The notes below the pieces were generated by a model. That model was not told where the DNA came from and made no database searches. It was given only the letters and a program-made list of their open reading frames with translations. A stretch of DNA of 64,000 nt. It comes from Parabacteroides sp. 52. Its GTDB lineage: Bacteria; Bacteroidota; Bacteroidia; Bacteroidales; Tannerellaceae. Positions 35,527 to 45,394 of the stretch are shown in pieces; position 1 is the stretch's first letter; each line of letters starts with the position of its first letter. The stretch lies in NCBI RefSeq assembly GCF_010500925.1, contig NZ_QVMG01000010.1, positions 30,579 through 94,578 on the forward strand, written 5' to 3'. The position numbers and the translations under genes were made by a program.

Positions 35527-35534
35527 TATCTTTG
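35527..35534 (+). promoter_or_regulatory. -7 box of the 35566 gene pair
   Basis: TATCTTTG (TAnnTTTG), 31 bp before the ATG at 35566; suggests the next two genes can be transcribed separately from murQ. Confidence 0.5.
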
Positions 35535-35565
35535 TCTCCCTGAAATCATAATAAAACAAAGAAAG

Positions 35566-36204
35566 ATGAATCTATTTTCCAAATTATTCGGAAAAAAGGA
35601 GAGGGAGGAATCAATAGGTGCCGACCAACGATCCGTGGAAGAGTTTGTGTCGTTGATACGCGTGTATTATCAAGCTGTTATGGCTGTCAACCTGGGTATA
35701 ACCAACCTGAATATGTTGCCTGACCTGGGTCTTTTCAAACGCATGTTGAAAATCCCGACCCAAAACAATAAACCCGGACTGGCGGAGAAGTCGCGGGTAC
35801 GTAAAGTATTGATGCAGGATTATGGCTTGTCTGAAACATTCTTCAAAGAGATCGATGCTTCGATAAAGAAAAACTGTAAATCACAGCAACAGGTACAATC
35901 TTATTTCTTTCAATTCCAGGGCTTCTGTAGCAGTTTGTTCTCACTGTTGGAAAATCTGATGAAATGGAAGTTCCGTTTTTCTATGTTGGTGAAGAAGTTG
36001 TTGTATAGCCAAACAGAAAAAACGATTCATGAGATCATGAGTAAATCGGAATGGAAAGAAGTCAGCGATCAAAAGGCCGCCTGGAGCATCCGTAAATATG
36101 CAGAGACCTTAGGTTATTCTGAACAATGGATCATCGACTTTGTATACAACGTGGTCTTATTGGCCAAAGAAGATGCCAAACGAGACCGAAAAGCGGATAA
36201 ATGA
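35566..36204 (+). CDS. Conserved helical protein of unknown function
   Basis: A 212-residue protein I do not recognise. It starts with a short amphipathic or basic segment (NLFSKLFGKKERE), then is predicted almost all alpha-helical, with a mid region rich in Phe and Gln (QQQVQSYFFQFQGFCSSLFSLLENLMKWKFRFS) and a highly charged C-terminus (AKEDAKRDRKADK). There is no signal peptide, membrane segment or catalytic motif. It overlaps the next gene by 4 bp (ATGA), which implies translational coupling with the DNA-glycosylase-like protein. A DNA-related or envelope role is possible but unsupported. Confidence 0.7.
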   Translation: MNLFSKLFGKKEREESIGADQRSVEEFVSLIRVYYQAVMAVNLGITNLNMLPDLGLFKRMLKIPTQNNKPGLAEKSRVRKVLMQDYGLSETFFKEIDASIKKNCKSQQQVQSYFFQFQGFCSSLFSLLENLMKWKFRFSMLVKKLLYSQTEKTIHEIMSKSEWKEVSDQKAAWSIRKYAETLGYSEQWIIDFVYNVVLLAKEDAKRDRKADK

Positions 36205-36782
36205 GTGAGTCGATAGAAAAACATCCGTTGGGTTTCTTTTTGCCCCCTTGCACAAAACTATTGATGTTGGGTAGTTTTCCTCCGCCCCGGCAGCGCTGGT
36301 CGATGGATTTTTATTATCCGAATATCATCAATGATATGTGGAAGATATTCGGTTTACTTTTTTATATGGATAAAGATTATTTCCTGCAGTCGCCCAAAGC
36401 CTATAGTAAAGAGAAGGCAGTCGCTTTTTGTATGGAAAAAGGAATCGGACTGGGAGATACTGCCGTGGAGGTTATCCGTCAGAAAGCGAATGCCTCCGAC
36501 AAATTCCTGGAGGTGGTAACCCCTTTCGATCCCTTGGCCGTTTTACAGCAAATTCCTGTTTGTGAGGCTATCGTTGTGACCGGGCAGAAGGCCATGGATA
36601 CCCTTTTGTCGGTCGTACCCCAGGCAGAAGAGCCAGTGATCGGTTCTTTCACCGAATGTATATTGGCCGGTCGTACGATTAAACTTTTCAGGATGCCTTC
36701 TTCTTCCCGCGCTTATCCTTTGGCATTGGATAAAAAGGCGTCTGTCTACCGTACGATGTTTGAGACATTGAAGATGATATAA
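36201..36782 (+). CDS. Uracil-DNA glycosylase superfamily protein
   Basis: A 193-residue protein of the uracil-DNA glycosylase fold, resembling the Mug/TDG-like uncharacterised branch (G:T/U mismatch type). The opening LLMLGSFPPPRQRWSMDFYYPNIINDMWKIF contains the GSxPP active-site loop seen in this branch, and AIVVTGQKAMDTLL and RMPSSSRAYPL form the later substrate- and DNA-contacting segments. Predicted role is removal of damaged or mismatched bases, not proved. It shares a 4-bp ATGA overlap with the upstream gene of unknown function. Confidence 0.8.
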   Translation: MSESIEKHPLGFFLPPCTKLLMLGSFPPPRQRWSMDFYYPNIINDMWKIFGLLFYMDKDYFLQSPKAYSKEKAVAFCMEKGIGLGDTAVEVIRQKANASDKFLEVVTPFDPLAVLQQIPVCEAIVVTGQKAMDTLLSVVPQAEEPVIGSFTECILAGRTIKLFRMPSSSRAYPLALDKKASVYRTMFETLKMI

Positions 36783-36828
36783 GCCTCTTGGCGTAAAGAG
36801 TGAAGAAGAAGGGCTGTTCCTGTAGGAG

Positions 36829-37590
36829 TTATTTTTTCTCTAATAAGGATTTGAGGAGTGCGGGATTGTCGGTAGTGATAAAATCGACTCCTTCGTTAAT
36901 GAAGAAAGACATCATCTCTTCCGTGTTTACAGTCCATACGTTTGTTGTCAACCCCAATTCTTTGGCCTCTTTTATCCATCCGGGGTTCTTCTGGAGTACG
37001 TTGAACCGGTAATCCAATCCGCTGAAGCCGGCCTCTTTTAATTCTTGAGGACTAAGGTCTCCGTTCAGATAAACGACAGTCGCCTGCGGACAGAGATGTT
37101 TCAATTCTTTGCATACGTTCATGCTGAATGCGATATAATCGACCCGCTCTTCGAGGTCGAACAATTTTACCATGTCGACCACTTTGCGTACCAGGCGGTC
37201 TTCGTCGAAAAGGCGTCGGTGGCTTTTGATCTCCAGGACTAATTGCGTCTGAGGTAGCTTTTTCCCTAATTTCAGGTATTCTTCCAGTGTTGGTATCTTC
37301 TCCCCATTGGCAAGTGTTACGGTGCGCAGTTGTGCCAGGGTCGATTTTTGTACATTGAAACCCGGTATCGAATCGTCGTGGTTCACGACAGGTACTCCGT
37401 CGGCAGTCAGCCAGACATCAAATTCGGAACCATATATTCCTATCTCATGGGCTTTTTGTAAAGCCGCCAAGGTGTTTTGGGCAGAGCCTTCGGTTTTCCA
37501 GAATCCCCGGTGAGCAATGGCTTGGGTTTGTGCTTTTCCGTGACTGAGATAAATGCTAAAAAGGAGGAGTAAAAGAATTGTCTTTTTCAT
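36829..37590 (-). CDS. Exported glycerophosphodiester phosphodiesterase
   Basis: A 253-residue enzyme with a signal peptide (1-20), so it acts in the periplasm or outside. It splits glycerophosphodiesters into sn-glycerol 3-phosphate and an alcohol. Catalytic H27 (AHRGF) and H71 (VVNHDD), and the metal ligands E56 and D58 (GSEFDVW) and E120 (LVLEIKSH) are all present. It lies 113 bp downstream of a SusC/SusD pair on the same strand, with a strong terminator hairpin between, and 5.5 kb from the glp genes that would use its product. It may be the secreted enzyme of a glycerophosphodiester-utilisation locus. Confidence 0.88.
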   Translation of the reverse strand: MKKTILLLLLFSIYLSHGKAQTQAIAHRGFWKTEGSAQNTLAALQKAHEIGIYGSEFDVWLTADGVPVVNHDDSIPGFNVQKSTLAQLRTVTLANGEKIPTLEEYLKLGKKLPQTQLVLEIKSHRRLFDEDRLVRKVVDMVKLFDLEERVDYIAFSMNVCKELKHLCPQATVVYLNGDLSPQELKEAGFSGLDYRFNVLQKNPGWIKEAKELGLTTNVWTVNTEEMMSFFINEGVDFITTDNPALLKSLLEKK

Positions 37591-37650
37591 ATGTGTACGT
37601 GTTTATGTGATAAAGCGATAAATATAGGGAAGAATTACCTGAATTCTAAA

Positions 37651-37680
37651 AGAAGTAAGGAGTTTTTGCTCCTTACTTCT
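37651..37680 (-). terminator. Terminator between the second SusD and the phosphodiesterase gene
   Basis: A perfect 12-bp stem AGAAGTAAGGAG (37651-37662) with CTCCTTACTTCT (37669-37680) and a 6-nt loop. On the minus strand the stem is followed by TTTTAGA-type sequence. It lies just after the susD stop, and limits read-through into the phosphodiesterase. Confidence 0.8.
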
Positions 37681-37703
37681 TTGGGTTTAGATCTATTCTC
37701 TGT

Positions 37704-39443
37704 TTACATTTCCCAACCCGGGTTTTGTGCCAGGTCCGGATTCATGATGACTTCGGTGATAGGTATAGGGAATAAATAATCTCTGTTCTCATTCCACTTT
37801 TTCTTGATATTCGGATTGATCACGATATTTCCATAATTTCCCTTTTCGAGAATGATGTTGGTGCCGATCTCTAATACTTGGGATGCTCCCTGTAAGTCGG
37901 ATGGTTTCTTCCCTTTTTCATGTATGCAGAGGTCGTTTTTACCGTCTCCATCCATATCATAGAATCCGGGGCCGGGGATATAGATACCCTTAAACTGACG
38001 TTCGAATTGTTTGCCGGCTTTCCAACGCATCATATCGTAATAACGGAGATTTTCCATTACCAGTTCGACTCGGCGTTCCCGTCTGATCTCCAGGATGACC
38101 CCTTTGTTGGCTCCCGAAACAAGCGGATATTGTGCTTCCATAAAAGGATCGGGTTTGGCATTGGCCTCTGCCATATTCAGGTTGGGCATACCTACGCGGT
38201 CGCGCAAGAGTTTGATCGTAATGTCAATGTCACCTTGTGTCAGTGTTCCTTTTTCAGCTTTGGCCTCGGCCAGGTTTAATAATACTTCTGCATACCGATA
38301 AATGATAAGGTCGTTTTCGTTCTTGTTATACATATCGTATTCTTTGGCACATACATATTTAATCGGTTGGTAGCCCGTTACGGTATATCCGAATTGAGGC
38401 ACTTCGGGAGTGGTGCTGTTTACGCGTGTATAACCCGGTCCGCGTACTGTTTGGTACAAGCGGGGATCTCTGTTCTTCATTTCGTCGGCATAGAACATCT
38501 TATCATAATCTTTGATGTCTGTAAAACGACTGCCGTCGGCCATCAGATAGGATTCGATTAATTGTTTCTCCAGTCCGGGTTGTCCGTAAGAAGAGGTAAG
38601 TGTATAATAATTGCAGTTATGGAAAATCTGTAATTCGGCACTGTACCCACGGGCGGTAATGACTTCCTGCGCATTGGCGTTGATGCTTGCAAACAAATCC
38701 CGGTAAGCCACCTCTTTTCCACCTGTTGTATAGATGGAATAGGCTTTCCCTGCAACGAGAGCTTCACTGGCGGAGATCGATTCGTCTATGAATTTTTCCC
38801 ATCCGGAGATGCCATGATACTTGCGATAAGTGCCTTCAAACAGGCAGAAGCGGCTTTTCAATGCTAATGCGGTCCATTTGGTTACTTCGTTTAACTTTTT
38901 GGTTGTTCCCAGATTTGCGATTGCATAGTTTATATCCACCAACATGGAATCCATCACCAGGATACGAGAGTCCCGTTTTTTATAAAGTTGTTCCTGGTCT
39001 GTTTCTCCAAAAACGTGTGAATACCAAGGCACATCGCCGAAGCGTTTCACCATATCGAAATAGAAATAAGCACGGAAGAAACGAGCAATACCGTCGTATT
39101 TCGCACGCACTTTGGCATCCGGACATTTATAAGAATTGTCCAGAAAGAAGTTTACCTTGCGCAGGTTGGTCCATGTCCATCCGGATCCGGTTGAGGCATC
39201 CCGTATTCCGGCAATTTCGTCTTCTAATCCTTGTTTGACAATGTTGTCGGCTCCTTCTGTATATAGGCTGGTTGCCGGAAAGAGGAACAACAAGGAATTG
39301 GTATATAACTTCAGTTCATTCTCGGTAGAGAAGAAAGTCTCCGGTGAAACTTTGTCTTTCGGATATTGATCCAACATATCGTCACAAGACTGGAAAGAGA
39401 AGGACGTTATGAGTAACGATATTAAAAATATATATTTTTTCAT
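37704..39443 (-). CDS. SusD-family lipoprotein, second pair
   Basis: A 579-residue outer-membrane lipoprotein with lipidated C20 (FSFQSC). The SusD/RagB layout is clear: the N-terminal DDMLDQYPKDKVSPETFFSTENEL, the helix FFRAYFYFDMVKRFGDVPW, and C-terminal EIRRERRVELVMENLRYYDMMRWKAGKQF and YLFPIPITEVIMNPDLAQNPGWE. It pairs with the SusC 47 bp upstream. Substrate is unknown; the nearest enzyme gene is the glycerophosphodiesterase. Confidence 0.92.
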   Translation of the reverse strand: MKKYIFLISLLITSFSFQSCDDMLDQYPKDKVSPETFFSTENELKLYTNSLLFLFPATSLYTEGADNIVKQGLEDEIAGIRDASTGSGWTWTNLRKVNFFLDNSYKCPDAKVRAKYDGIARFFRAYFYFDMVKRFGDVPWYSHVFGETDQEQLYKKRDSRILVMDSMLVDINYAIANLGTTKKLNEVTKWTALALKSRFCLFEGTYRKYHGISGWEKFIDESISASEALVAGKAYSIYTTGGKEVAYRDLFASINANAQEVITARGYSAELQIFHNCNYYTLTSSYGQPGLEKQLIESYLMADGSRFTDIKDYDKMFYADEMKNRDPRLYQTVRGPGYTRVNSTTPEVPQFGYTVTGYQPIKYVCAKEYDMYNKNENDLIIYRYAEVLLNLAEAKAEKGTLTQGDIDITIKLLRDRVGMPNLNMAEANAKPDPFMEAQYPLVSGANKGVILEIRRERRVELVMENLRYYDMMRWKAGKQFERQFKGIYIPGPGFYDMDGDGKNDLCIHEKGKKPSDLQGASQVLEIGTNIILEKGNYGNIVINPNIKKKWNENRDYLFPIPITEVIMNPDLAQNPGWEM

Positions 39444-39490
39444 CTTATTCTAATTTTTATATAAATCATGTTGTATAAAATAGCTCCTGT

Positions 39491-42400
39491 TTAAAGCGTG
39501 ATGTTAAGACCGAAAGAGATCGTTTTAGACAGCGGATATATACGTCCGTTGTCATTGGCATGAGCTTGTTCCGGATCTATATATTTGCCTCTGAAAGGGG
39601 TCCAATAGAGTAAGTTCTCACCACTGGCATATATACGCACCCTCTCGATCTTGATCTTGTTTGTGATATTGGATGGTATGGTGTAGCCAATAACCAGGTT
39701 CTTTAAACGTAAATACCCCAGGTCTTGCAGGTAACGGTCGTTCTTAACCGATAGCTGGCAGTTGCCGTCTAATGCGACATAGGCTCTGGGTTGTGGGAAA
39801 TAAGCGTTTTTATTGTCTTCCGACCATACGTCTTTGTCGAAATCTTTAGGTATGAAGCTGTAATAAGGACGAGAATAGGGTCCCCAGAAACGGTCCATAT
39901 TGGTTCCCGGATACATATCCCGGTGCATTACACCCTGGAAAAATATCGAGAAGTCGATCCCGTGCCAGCTGGCGTTTGCATTGAATCCGTAATTGTAGCG
40001 CGGAGTCGTATTACCAATGATTTCCAAGTCTCCATGATCTTCCAATGTGCTGGCTCCCGGATGTATTTTACCGTTACCATCTAAATCCCGGAACTTCACA
40101 TCCCCACCTCTGGGTTTGCCCCATTCGCCCGGAGCTTTGTAGATACGGTTATTCACATAACGTTGGTTGACAACTTTATTCCACTCTGTTGCCTCTTCGT
40201 CAGACTGGAATAAACCATCTGTTCTGTATCCCCATATTTCCCCCATCTTTTTACCTTTGTAGTGATTGGAGATTAATCCTTTTTCGTTCGCATCGTATTG
40301 GGTGATTTCTGTTGTTGCGTCTCCGATAGAGAAAGACACTCCGTAATCAAGGGGTTTGCCACCTAGATTGACCTGGTCATTCCAGTTTAAGGTGATTTCG
40401 AATCCTTTGGTGCGTTGATCGCCTGCATTTTGTTGAGGAGAGCTGGCGCCAAATACATTGGGAACAGACAGACCGTTCACTAACATTCCTGTCGTATTAC
40501 GTACATAATAATCTCCGGTGAAGCTCAGGCGGTTATTTAATACGGTGAAATCCAAACCGACATTCGTCGTGGTAGCCTTTTCCCATGTCAGGTTGTCTGA
40601 GATAGGAGCGGGGATCCCTACGTTATATGATTTTTGTCCATCGATTAACCAATCAGAAAGCGTGGCAGACATGGAGGAGATGTATGGGTAATAGTTGCTT
40701 TTGGTAACCTGATTCCCCAAGCTACCATAAGAAGCGCGTACTTTTAGGTTGTCAATAATTTTTTTAGCCGGAGCAAACCAGGCTTCTTCACTCATTCTCC
40801 ATCCTGCGGAAACAGAAGGGAAGAAACCATATCGTTTGCCTGATTTGAATCGGGAAGTACCATCGTAGCGTCCGTTCACTTCTAAGAGATAGCGACTCTT
40901 ATAGTCGTAGTTTAAACGGAAGAAAGCACCGAAGAGTTCATACTCATACTGATCGCCTGTGGCCAAGGCATCCCCTGTTCCCAGGTTCAGGTCGTTTAGC
41001 GTTGTAGAGATGAGATCGTATTTCTGTCCCATCAGGCGGTGGTGTTTTTTGTCTTCATAGTTGATACCGGCAGTAGCTCCGAAAGAATGATCTTTTATTA
41101 TTTTGTTGTAGGTCAAATAGGCATTGGCAACATGCATTGGGTCATACCAAACTGTTTTTTTGTAATAGTCCGTATTGAAGTTCGGTATCTCTTGCATAAC
41201 ACCCGGTTTCACAGAATAATATTCTTTTCCCCGGCGATACCAGTCGTCTGCCATGTAGAATTGGAAAGAATAGTCTGCCTTGAATATAAGGTCTTTTGTG
41301 ATGGTTGCCTCTAAAGCGATCATCTCTTTCAATTCATGTTGTCCTTTTTTCCCTTTAGAGACATCACTCAACAGGTTGGCAGCCCGGCCGTCAGCAATAG
41401 AATAGCTGTTTTTCATTGTGTTGTATGAGAATGTCCCGTCCGGGTTGACTGGTGCGTAACAAGGTAGAGCGTGTACGTTGGTGTTTTGCCAGTTTTCATT
41501 TGTCTCTCCTTCCATACCGGGGTAGGTGAACTTTCTATCATAGTATTGCACACTGTTTGTGATTTTCAACCAGGATGTAAGTTGTGCGCTTACTTTGGTA
41601 GAGATTGTGAATACTTCATTCTTTTCTGTATTCTTTCTTAGGAAACCCTCTTTTTGACTGTAACTAGCGGAGATCATATAGTTTACTTTGTCATTTCCTC
41701 CGGACAGGTTGATGCTGTGTGATTGTTGCGGAGCCCAGTCTTTGTACAGGTAATCCCACCAATCGTAGTTTCCATAATAATTATAGATATCCGTACCTTT
41801 ATAAGGAGCCACGACTACCCAGGGGCGGTCTGGGTGTTCTGTTTTGTCATACCGGCGAGCTAATAGTTCGGCCATGTCTTGTTCCGTATAACCGGTATAG
41901 GTTCTTCCTGTGGCATTGCTAAAGGCTGCATCGTTTAATACTACGTAGTCATAACCGGTGGTCATGAAATCGGTAGAGACGGTAGGTTGGGAGTAGGCGG
42001 CATATCCGTCATAGGATATTTTCATTTTCCCACTTCTGGCTTGTTTGGTGGTGACAAGAATCACCCCGAAAGCACCTCGCGCTCCATAAATGGCGGAAGA
42101 GGCAGCGTCTTTTAATACGGATATCGATTCTACGTCTGCGGGGTTTAGGCGGTTTAGGCTACCGGGTACTCCGTCTACCAATACAAGCGGGTCACCTCCG
42201 TTGAGGGAACCTTCCCCGCGGATTTTCACACTTCCTCCCTGTCCCGGAGCTCCGGAAGAAGTGGTGATCTGCACATTAGGCATTACCCCTTGTAACATTT
42301 GTGTGACGGTGGTTACCGGGCGGTTTTCCAAATCTTTGGATGTAACCTGGCTTACTGCTCCGGTCAGGTTGACTTTCTTTTGGGTACCGTAACCAACGAC

Positions 42401-42826
42401 CACCAGTTCTTCTAACATAAAAGAATCTTCTTTTAATTCGATATGTAGGGTAGAAGCATTTCCTACTTTGATCTCCTGGGCAGCATATCCAATGTATGTT
42501 ACCTGAAGTATGGACGTGGCATTGACATTGATAGAAAAGGCTCCGTTGATATCGGTGATAGCTCCGTTGGTGGTTCCTTTTTCCATCACGTTCGCTCCAA
42601 TGACAGGCTCTCCGTTTACATCGACTACTACGCCGGTTATTTTTTTGTTGTTTTGTTGACTGATTTCAGTCACAGGGCCGATGCGGTTGTTCTTGTTGTT
42701 GTCAACCGCCGATGCATACGATTGTAAGCCGAACAAACTGCTAAATGCTAAACAGACAGATGTGTAGGCAAAACGTGTAAATACATACCTTGGGATGAAG
42801 GTCTGTGTGTAAAGTTTTTTTACCAT
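39491..42826 (-). CDS. SusC-family TonB-dependent transporter, second pair
   Basis: An 1111-residue outer-membrane transporter. After a long signal region (to about 40) come a carboxypeptidase-regulatory-like domain (ITGVVVDVNGEPVIGANVMEKGT), TonB-box segment ELVVVGYGTQKK, plug (NLTGAVSQVTSKDLENRPVTT to GVILVTTK) and the barrel ending in SFGLNITL. No sigma/anti-sigma pair and no hybrid sensor flank it, so its regulator must act from elsewhere or it may rely on glp-linked control. The 250 bp upstream contains no clear TAnnTTTG box or sigma-54 site. Confidence 0.92.
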   Translation of the reverse strand: MVKKLYTQTFIPRYVFTRFAYTSVCLAFSSLFGLQSYASAVDNNKNNRIGPVTEISQQNNKKITGVVVDVNGEPVIGANVMEKGTTNGAITDINGAFSINVNATSILQVTYIGYAAQEIKVGNASTLHIELKEDSFMLEELVVVGYGTQKKVNLTGAVSQVTSKDLENRPVTTVTQMLQGVMPNVQITTSSGAPGQGGSVKIRGEGSLNGGDPLVLVDGVPGSLNRLNPADVESISVLKDAASSAIYGARGAFGVILVTTKQARSGKMKISYDGYAAYSQPTVSTDFMTTGYDYVVLNDAAFSNATGRTYTGYTEQDMAELLARRYDKTEHPDRPWVVVAPYKGTDIYNYYGNYDWWDYLYKDWAPQQSHSINLSGGNDKVNYMISASYSQKEGFLRKNTEKNEVFTISTKVSAQLTSWLKITNSVQYYDRKFTYPGMEGETNENWQNTNVHALPCYAPVNPDGTFSYNTMKNSYSIADGRAANLLSDVSKGKKGQHELKEMIALEATITKDLIFKADYSFQFYMADDWYRRGKEYYSVKPGVMQEIPNFNTDYYKKTVWYDPMHVANAYLTYNKIIKDHSFGATAGINYEDKKHHRLMGQKYDLISTTLNDLNLGTGDALATGDQYEYELFGAFFRLNYDYKSRYLLEVNGRYDGTSRFKSGKRYGFFPSVSAGWRMSEEAWFAPAKKIIDNLKVRASYGSLGNQVTKSNYYPYISSMSATLSDWLIDGQKSYNVGIPAPISDNLTWEKATTTNVGLDFTVLNNRLSFTGDYYVRNTTGMLVNGLSVPNVFGASSPQQNAGDQRTKGFEITLNWNDQVNLGGKPLDYGVSFSIGDATTEITQYDANEKGLISNHYKGKKMGEIWGYRTDGLFQSDEEATEWNKVVNQRYVNNRIYKAPGEWGKPRGGDVKFRDLDGNGKIHPGASTLEDHGDLEIIGNTTPRYNYGFNANASWHGIDFSIFFQGVMHRDMYPGTNMDRFWGPYSRPYYSFIPKDFDKDVWSEDNKNAYFPQPRAYVALDGNCQLSVKNDRYLQDLGYLRLKNLVIGYTIPSNITNKIKIERVRIYASGENLLYWTPFRGKYIDPEQAHANDNGRIYPLSKTISFGLNITL

Positions 42827-43078
42827 GATTAGATTAAATTAAATTTAAAAAATTAAATATCACTCGATTAATAAAGCTGGAAACGAAATGAGGGATCTGT
42901 TAAAATAGTTTTTGTTATAATTCTTTTTTATGTTTTCATTCCTGCTTTTTTTACGCTGCGAATGTAGGCAGGTGAAATTACAGAGGACAGACGATGTTGT
43001 TACGTTTCCGTTAAAGGCTCGAACAGGCATATCGTCTGTTGTGTGGCTGAATAGGACATGTGGTTTTCATAGAATCAC

Positions 43079-43104
43079 TTTACAGAGAATCCCTTCCCTG
43101 TAAA
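43079..43104 (-). terminator. Hairpin after glpF
   Basis: Stem TTTACAG (43079-43085) with CTGTAAA (43098-43104) and a 12-nt loop, starting 15 bp past the glpF stop. There is no long T-tract, so it could be a weak terminator or an mRNA-end stabiliser. Confidence 0.4.
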
Positions 43105-43118
43105 GCGACGTATTGATT

Positions 43119-43814
43119 TTATTGGATGCCGATATACAGCCAAGCCGCCAATAAAGCTCCACAGACAGGGGCTATTACCGGGATCCAGGCATACGCCCAG
43201 TTGCTGTCTCTCTTCCCCTTGATGGGTAAGAGGGCATGTGCAATCCGGGGTCCCAGGTCACGGGCCGGGTTAATGGCATAACCTGTCGTTCCTCCCAATG
43301 ACATGCCGATGGCTACAATGAGAATACCGACAGGCAGGGGACCGGCTATTTCGGCTCCCGAAACCATCAGAATACCAAAGACCAAGACGAAGGTTCCGAT
43401 AACCTCGCTGATGAAGTTAGAGAAAAAGGCCTGAATAGCCGGACCGGTACAGAAGACACCCAGTTTGGCATCCGGATTTTCTTCCTTGTCGAAATGCGGT
43501 TTGTACATTGCGAAAACCAGGCAGGCTCCTGTTATCGCTCCTAAAAGCTGCGCGATAATATAACCCGCTATGTTTCCTTTGAACACCCCGGTCGCTGCCA
43601 AACCGATTGTGACGGCCGGATTCAGGTGGGCACCCGAATAGGGGGCGGAAATAAAAGCGGCAACAAATACAGCAAATCCCCAACCGAAAGAGATGACCCC
43701 CCAGCCTGCATTCTGGCCTAATGTTTTTGCCAACGACACATTGGCGCATACCCCGCTGCCTAAAAGGATGAGGATCGCTGTGCCGATAAATTCAAATAAA
43801 AGATCTTGCATCAT
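43119..43814 (-). CDS. glpF: Glycerol uptake facilitator (aquaglyceroporin)
   Basis: A 231-residue MIP-family channel with six membrane segments. The two NPA boxes are GAHLNPAVT (N65-P66-A67) and GYAINPARDLGPR (N182-P183-A184). The Asp after the second NPAR (NPARD) is the residue associated with glycerol-conducting channels as opposed to pure water channels. It is the last gene of a glpD-glpK-glpF set, 66 bp after glpK, so it brings glycerol in for phosphorylation. Confidence 0.93.
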   Translation of the reverse strand: MMQDLLFEFIGTAILILLGSGVCANVSLAKTLGQNAGWGVISFGWGFAVFVAAFISAPYSGAHLNPAVTIGLAATGVFKGNIAGYIIAQLLGAITGACLVFAMYKPHFDKEENPDAKLGVFCTGPAIQAFFSNFISEVIGTFVLVFGILMVSGAEIAGPLPVGILIVAIGMSLGGTTGYAINPARDLGPRIAHALLPIKGKRDSNWAYAWIPVIAPVCGALLAAWLYIGIQ

Positions 43815-43880
43815 AAGTTTAATAGTATTAGGAATGATAAGAGTTTGTTCAAGTATTTCAGATATAAGATGGGTTTTATT

Positions 43881-45365
43881 CTATTTAATCCATGCTTGTG
43901 ACCGGTGTACGGCCTCCGACCATTTTTTCTTTTCCAAATGTGTGTCGAAGGAGGTGTCGGGATCGAACCGTGCTTCTACATACCATTGATCCTGCAGGTC
44001 TGCCATATTCCAGAATCCGACAGCCAGTCCCGCCAGATAAGCCGCACCCAACGCAGTCGTTTCTGTTATTTGAGGACGGATAACCGATTCTCCCAGGATG
44101 TTGCTCTGGAACTGCATCAACAGATTGTTTTGAGCTGCTCCTCCGTCTACCCGTAGTTCTTTCAAGCCGACGCCGGCATCCAATATCATGGCATGAACGA
44201 CGTCCATCGTTTGATAAGCTATGCCTTCCAATGCGGCACGAGCTATATGTGCAGCCGTCGTACCGCGGGAAAGACCCACGATGGTTCCTCTGGCATATTG
44301 ATCCCAGTAAGGAGCGCCTAAGCCGGTTAAGGCGGGTACAAAATAAACACCTCCGTTATCCTCTACTTCCAAGGCTAGTTTTTCTATCTCCGAAGAAGAA
44401 TGTATAATTTTGAGTCCGTCTCTCAGCCATTGCACGATGGCTCCGGCAACGAATATGCTTCCTTCGAGGGCGTACGTGGTTTGACCGTTTATCTGCCAGG
44501 CCACTGTGCTTACCAGGTTGTTTTTCGACGACACCGGTTTGTTGCCTGTGTTCATCAGGATAAAACAGCCGGTCCCATAGGTGTTTTTGACCATGCCTTC
44601 TTCTACGCACATTTGTCCGAAGAGTGCAGCCTGTTGGTCTCCTACCAGGCTGGCGATAGGTACCTTGGTGGCAAAAAGAGTACTTTGGGTATGGCCGTAT
44701 ACTTCACTGGATTGGCGTACTTCCGGCAGTATGGCTTGGGGGATATCGAATAGTTCCAGTAACTCTTTGTCCCATTCCAAGGTGTGGATGTTGAACAACA
44801 AGGTACGTGAGGCGTTGGATACATCTGTTACATGTATTTCTCCTTTTGTCAACTGCCAGCTTAACCAGGTGTCAACTGTGCCGAAGGCAAGTTCTCCTTT
44901 TTCAGCCTTCTCCCGGGCACCTTTGACATTGTCCAGTATCCATTTTATTTTTGTTGCGCTGAAATACGCATCAATAATCAAACCTGTTTTCTCTTTTATA
45001 TAAGGGAGGAGGCCTTTGTTTTTTAGTGAATCGCAATAATCGGAAGTTCTTCTGTCCTGCCACACGATCGCATTGTATACCGGTTCACCTGTTTTTCGAT
45101 CCCAAATGATCGTCGTTTCCCGTTGATTGGTAATGCCTATCGCAGCAATATTGCTTCCGTTAATACCGATTTTGGTAATAGCTTCGGCAGCTACTGCGGC
45201 TTGTGAAGACCAGATCTCATGGGGATCATGTTCTACCCATCCCTCCTTGGGAAAGTATTGGGTGAACTCTTTTTGGGCGACTGATCGGATGATTCCGTGG
45301 CAATCAAATAGAATTGCCCGGGAGCTTGTCGTGCCGGCATCGAAAGATAAAATGTATTTTTTCAT
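43881..45365 (-). CDS. glpK: Glycerol kinase
   Basis: A 494-residue FGGY-family kinase that phosphorylates glycerol to sn-glycerol 3-phosphate, trapping it in the cytoplasm. Visible family features are the phosphate-1 motif [39 protein letters not shown], the [15 protein letters not shown] loop, and the FGGY signature region [23 protein letters not shown]. Lengths match. It lies between glpD (29 bp upstream) and glpF (66 bp downstream). Confidence 0.97.
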   Translation of the reverse strand: MKKYILSFDAGTTSSRAILFDCHGIIRSVAQKEFTQYFPKEGWVEHDPHEIWSSQAAVAAEAITKIGINGSNIAAIGITNQRETTIIWDRKTGEPVYNAIVWQDRRTSDYCDSLKNKGLLPYIKEKTGLIIDAYFSATKIKWILDNVKGAREKAEKGELAFGTVDTWLSWQLTKGEIHVTDVSNASRTLLFNIHTLEWDKELLELFDIPQAILPEVRQSSEVYGHTQSTLFATKVPIASLVGDQQAALFGQMCVEEGMVKNTYGTGCFILMNTGNKPVSSKNNLVSTVAWQINGQTTYALEGSIFVAGAIVQWLRDGLKIIHSSSEIEKLALEVEDNGGVYFVPALTGLGAPYWDQYARGTIVGLSRGTTAAHIARAALEGIAYQTMDVVHAMILDAGVGLKELRVDGGAAQNNLLMQFQSNILGESVIRPQITETTALGAAYLAGLAVGFWNMADLQDQWYVEARFDPDTSFDTHLEKKKWSEAVHRSQAWIK

Positions 45366-45394
45366 GATAACAGAGTTAATGAGATAAGAGTCAA

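Noticed and set aside
42827..43078. ECF sigma/anti-sigma control of the second SusC/SusD pair
   Set aside because: No such gene pair flanks it, and no matching promoter could be identified in the upstream region.
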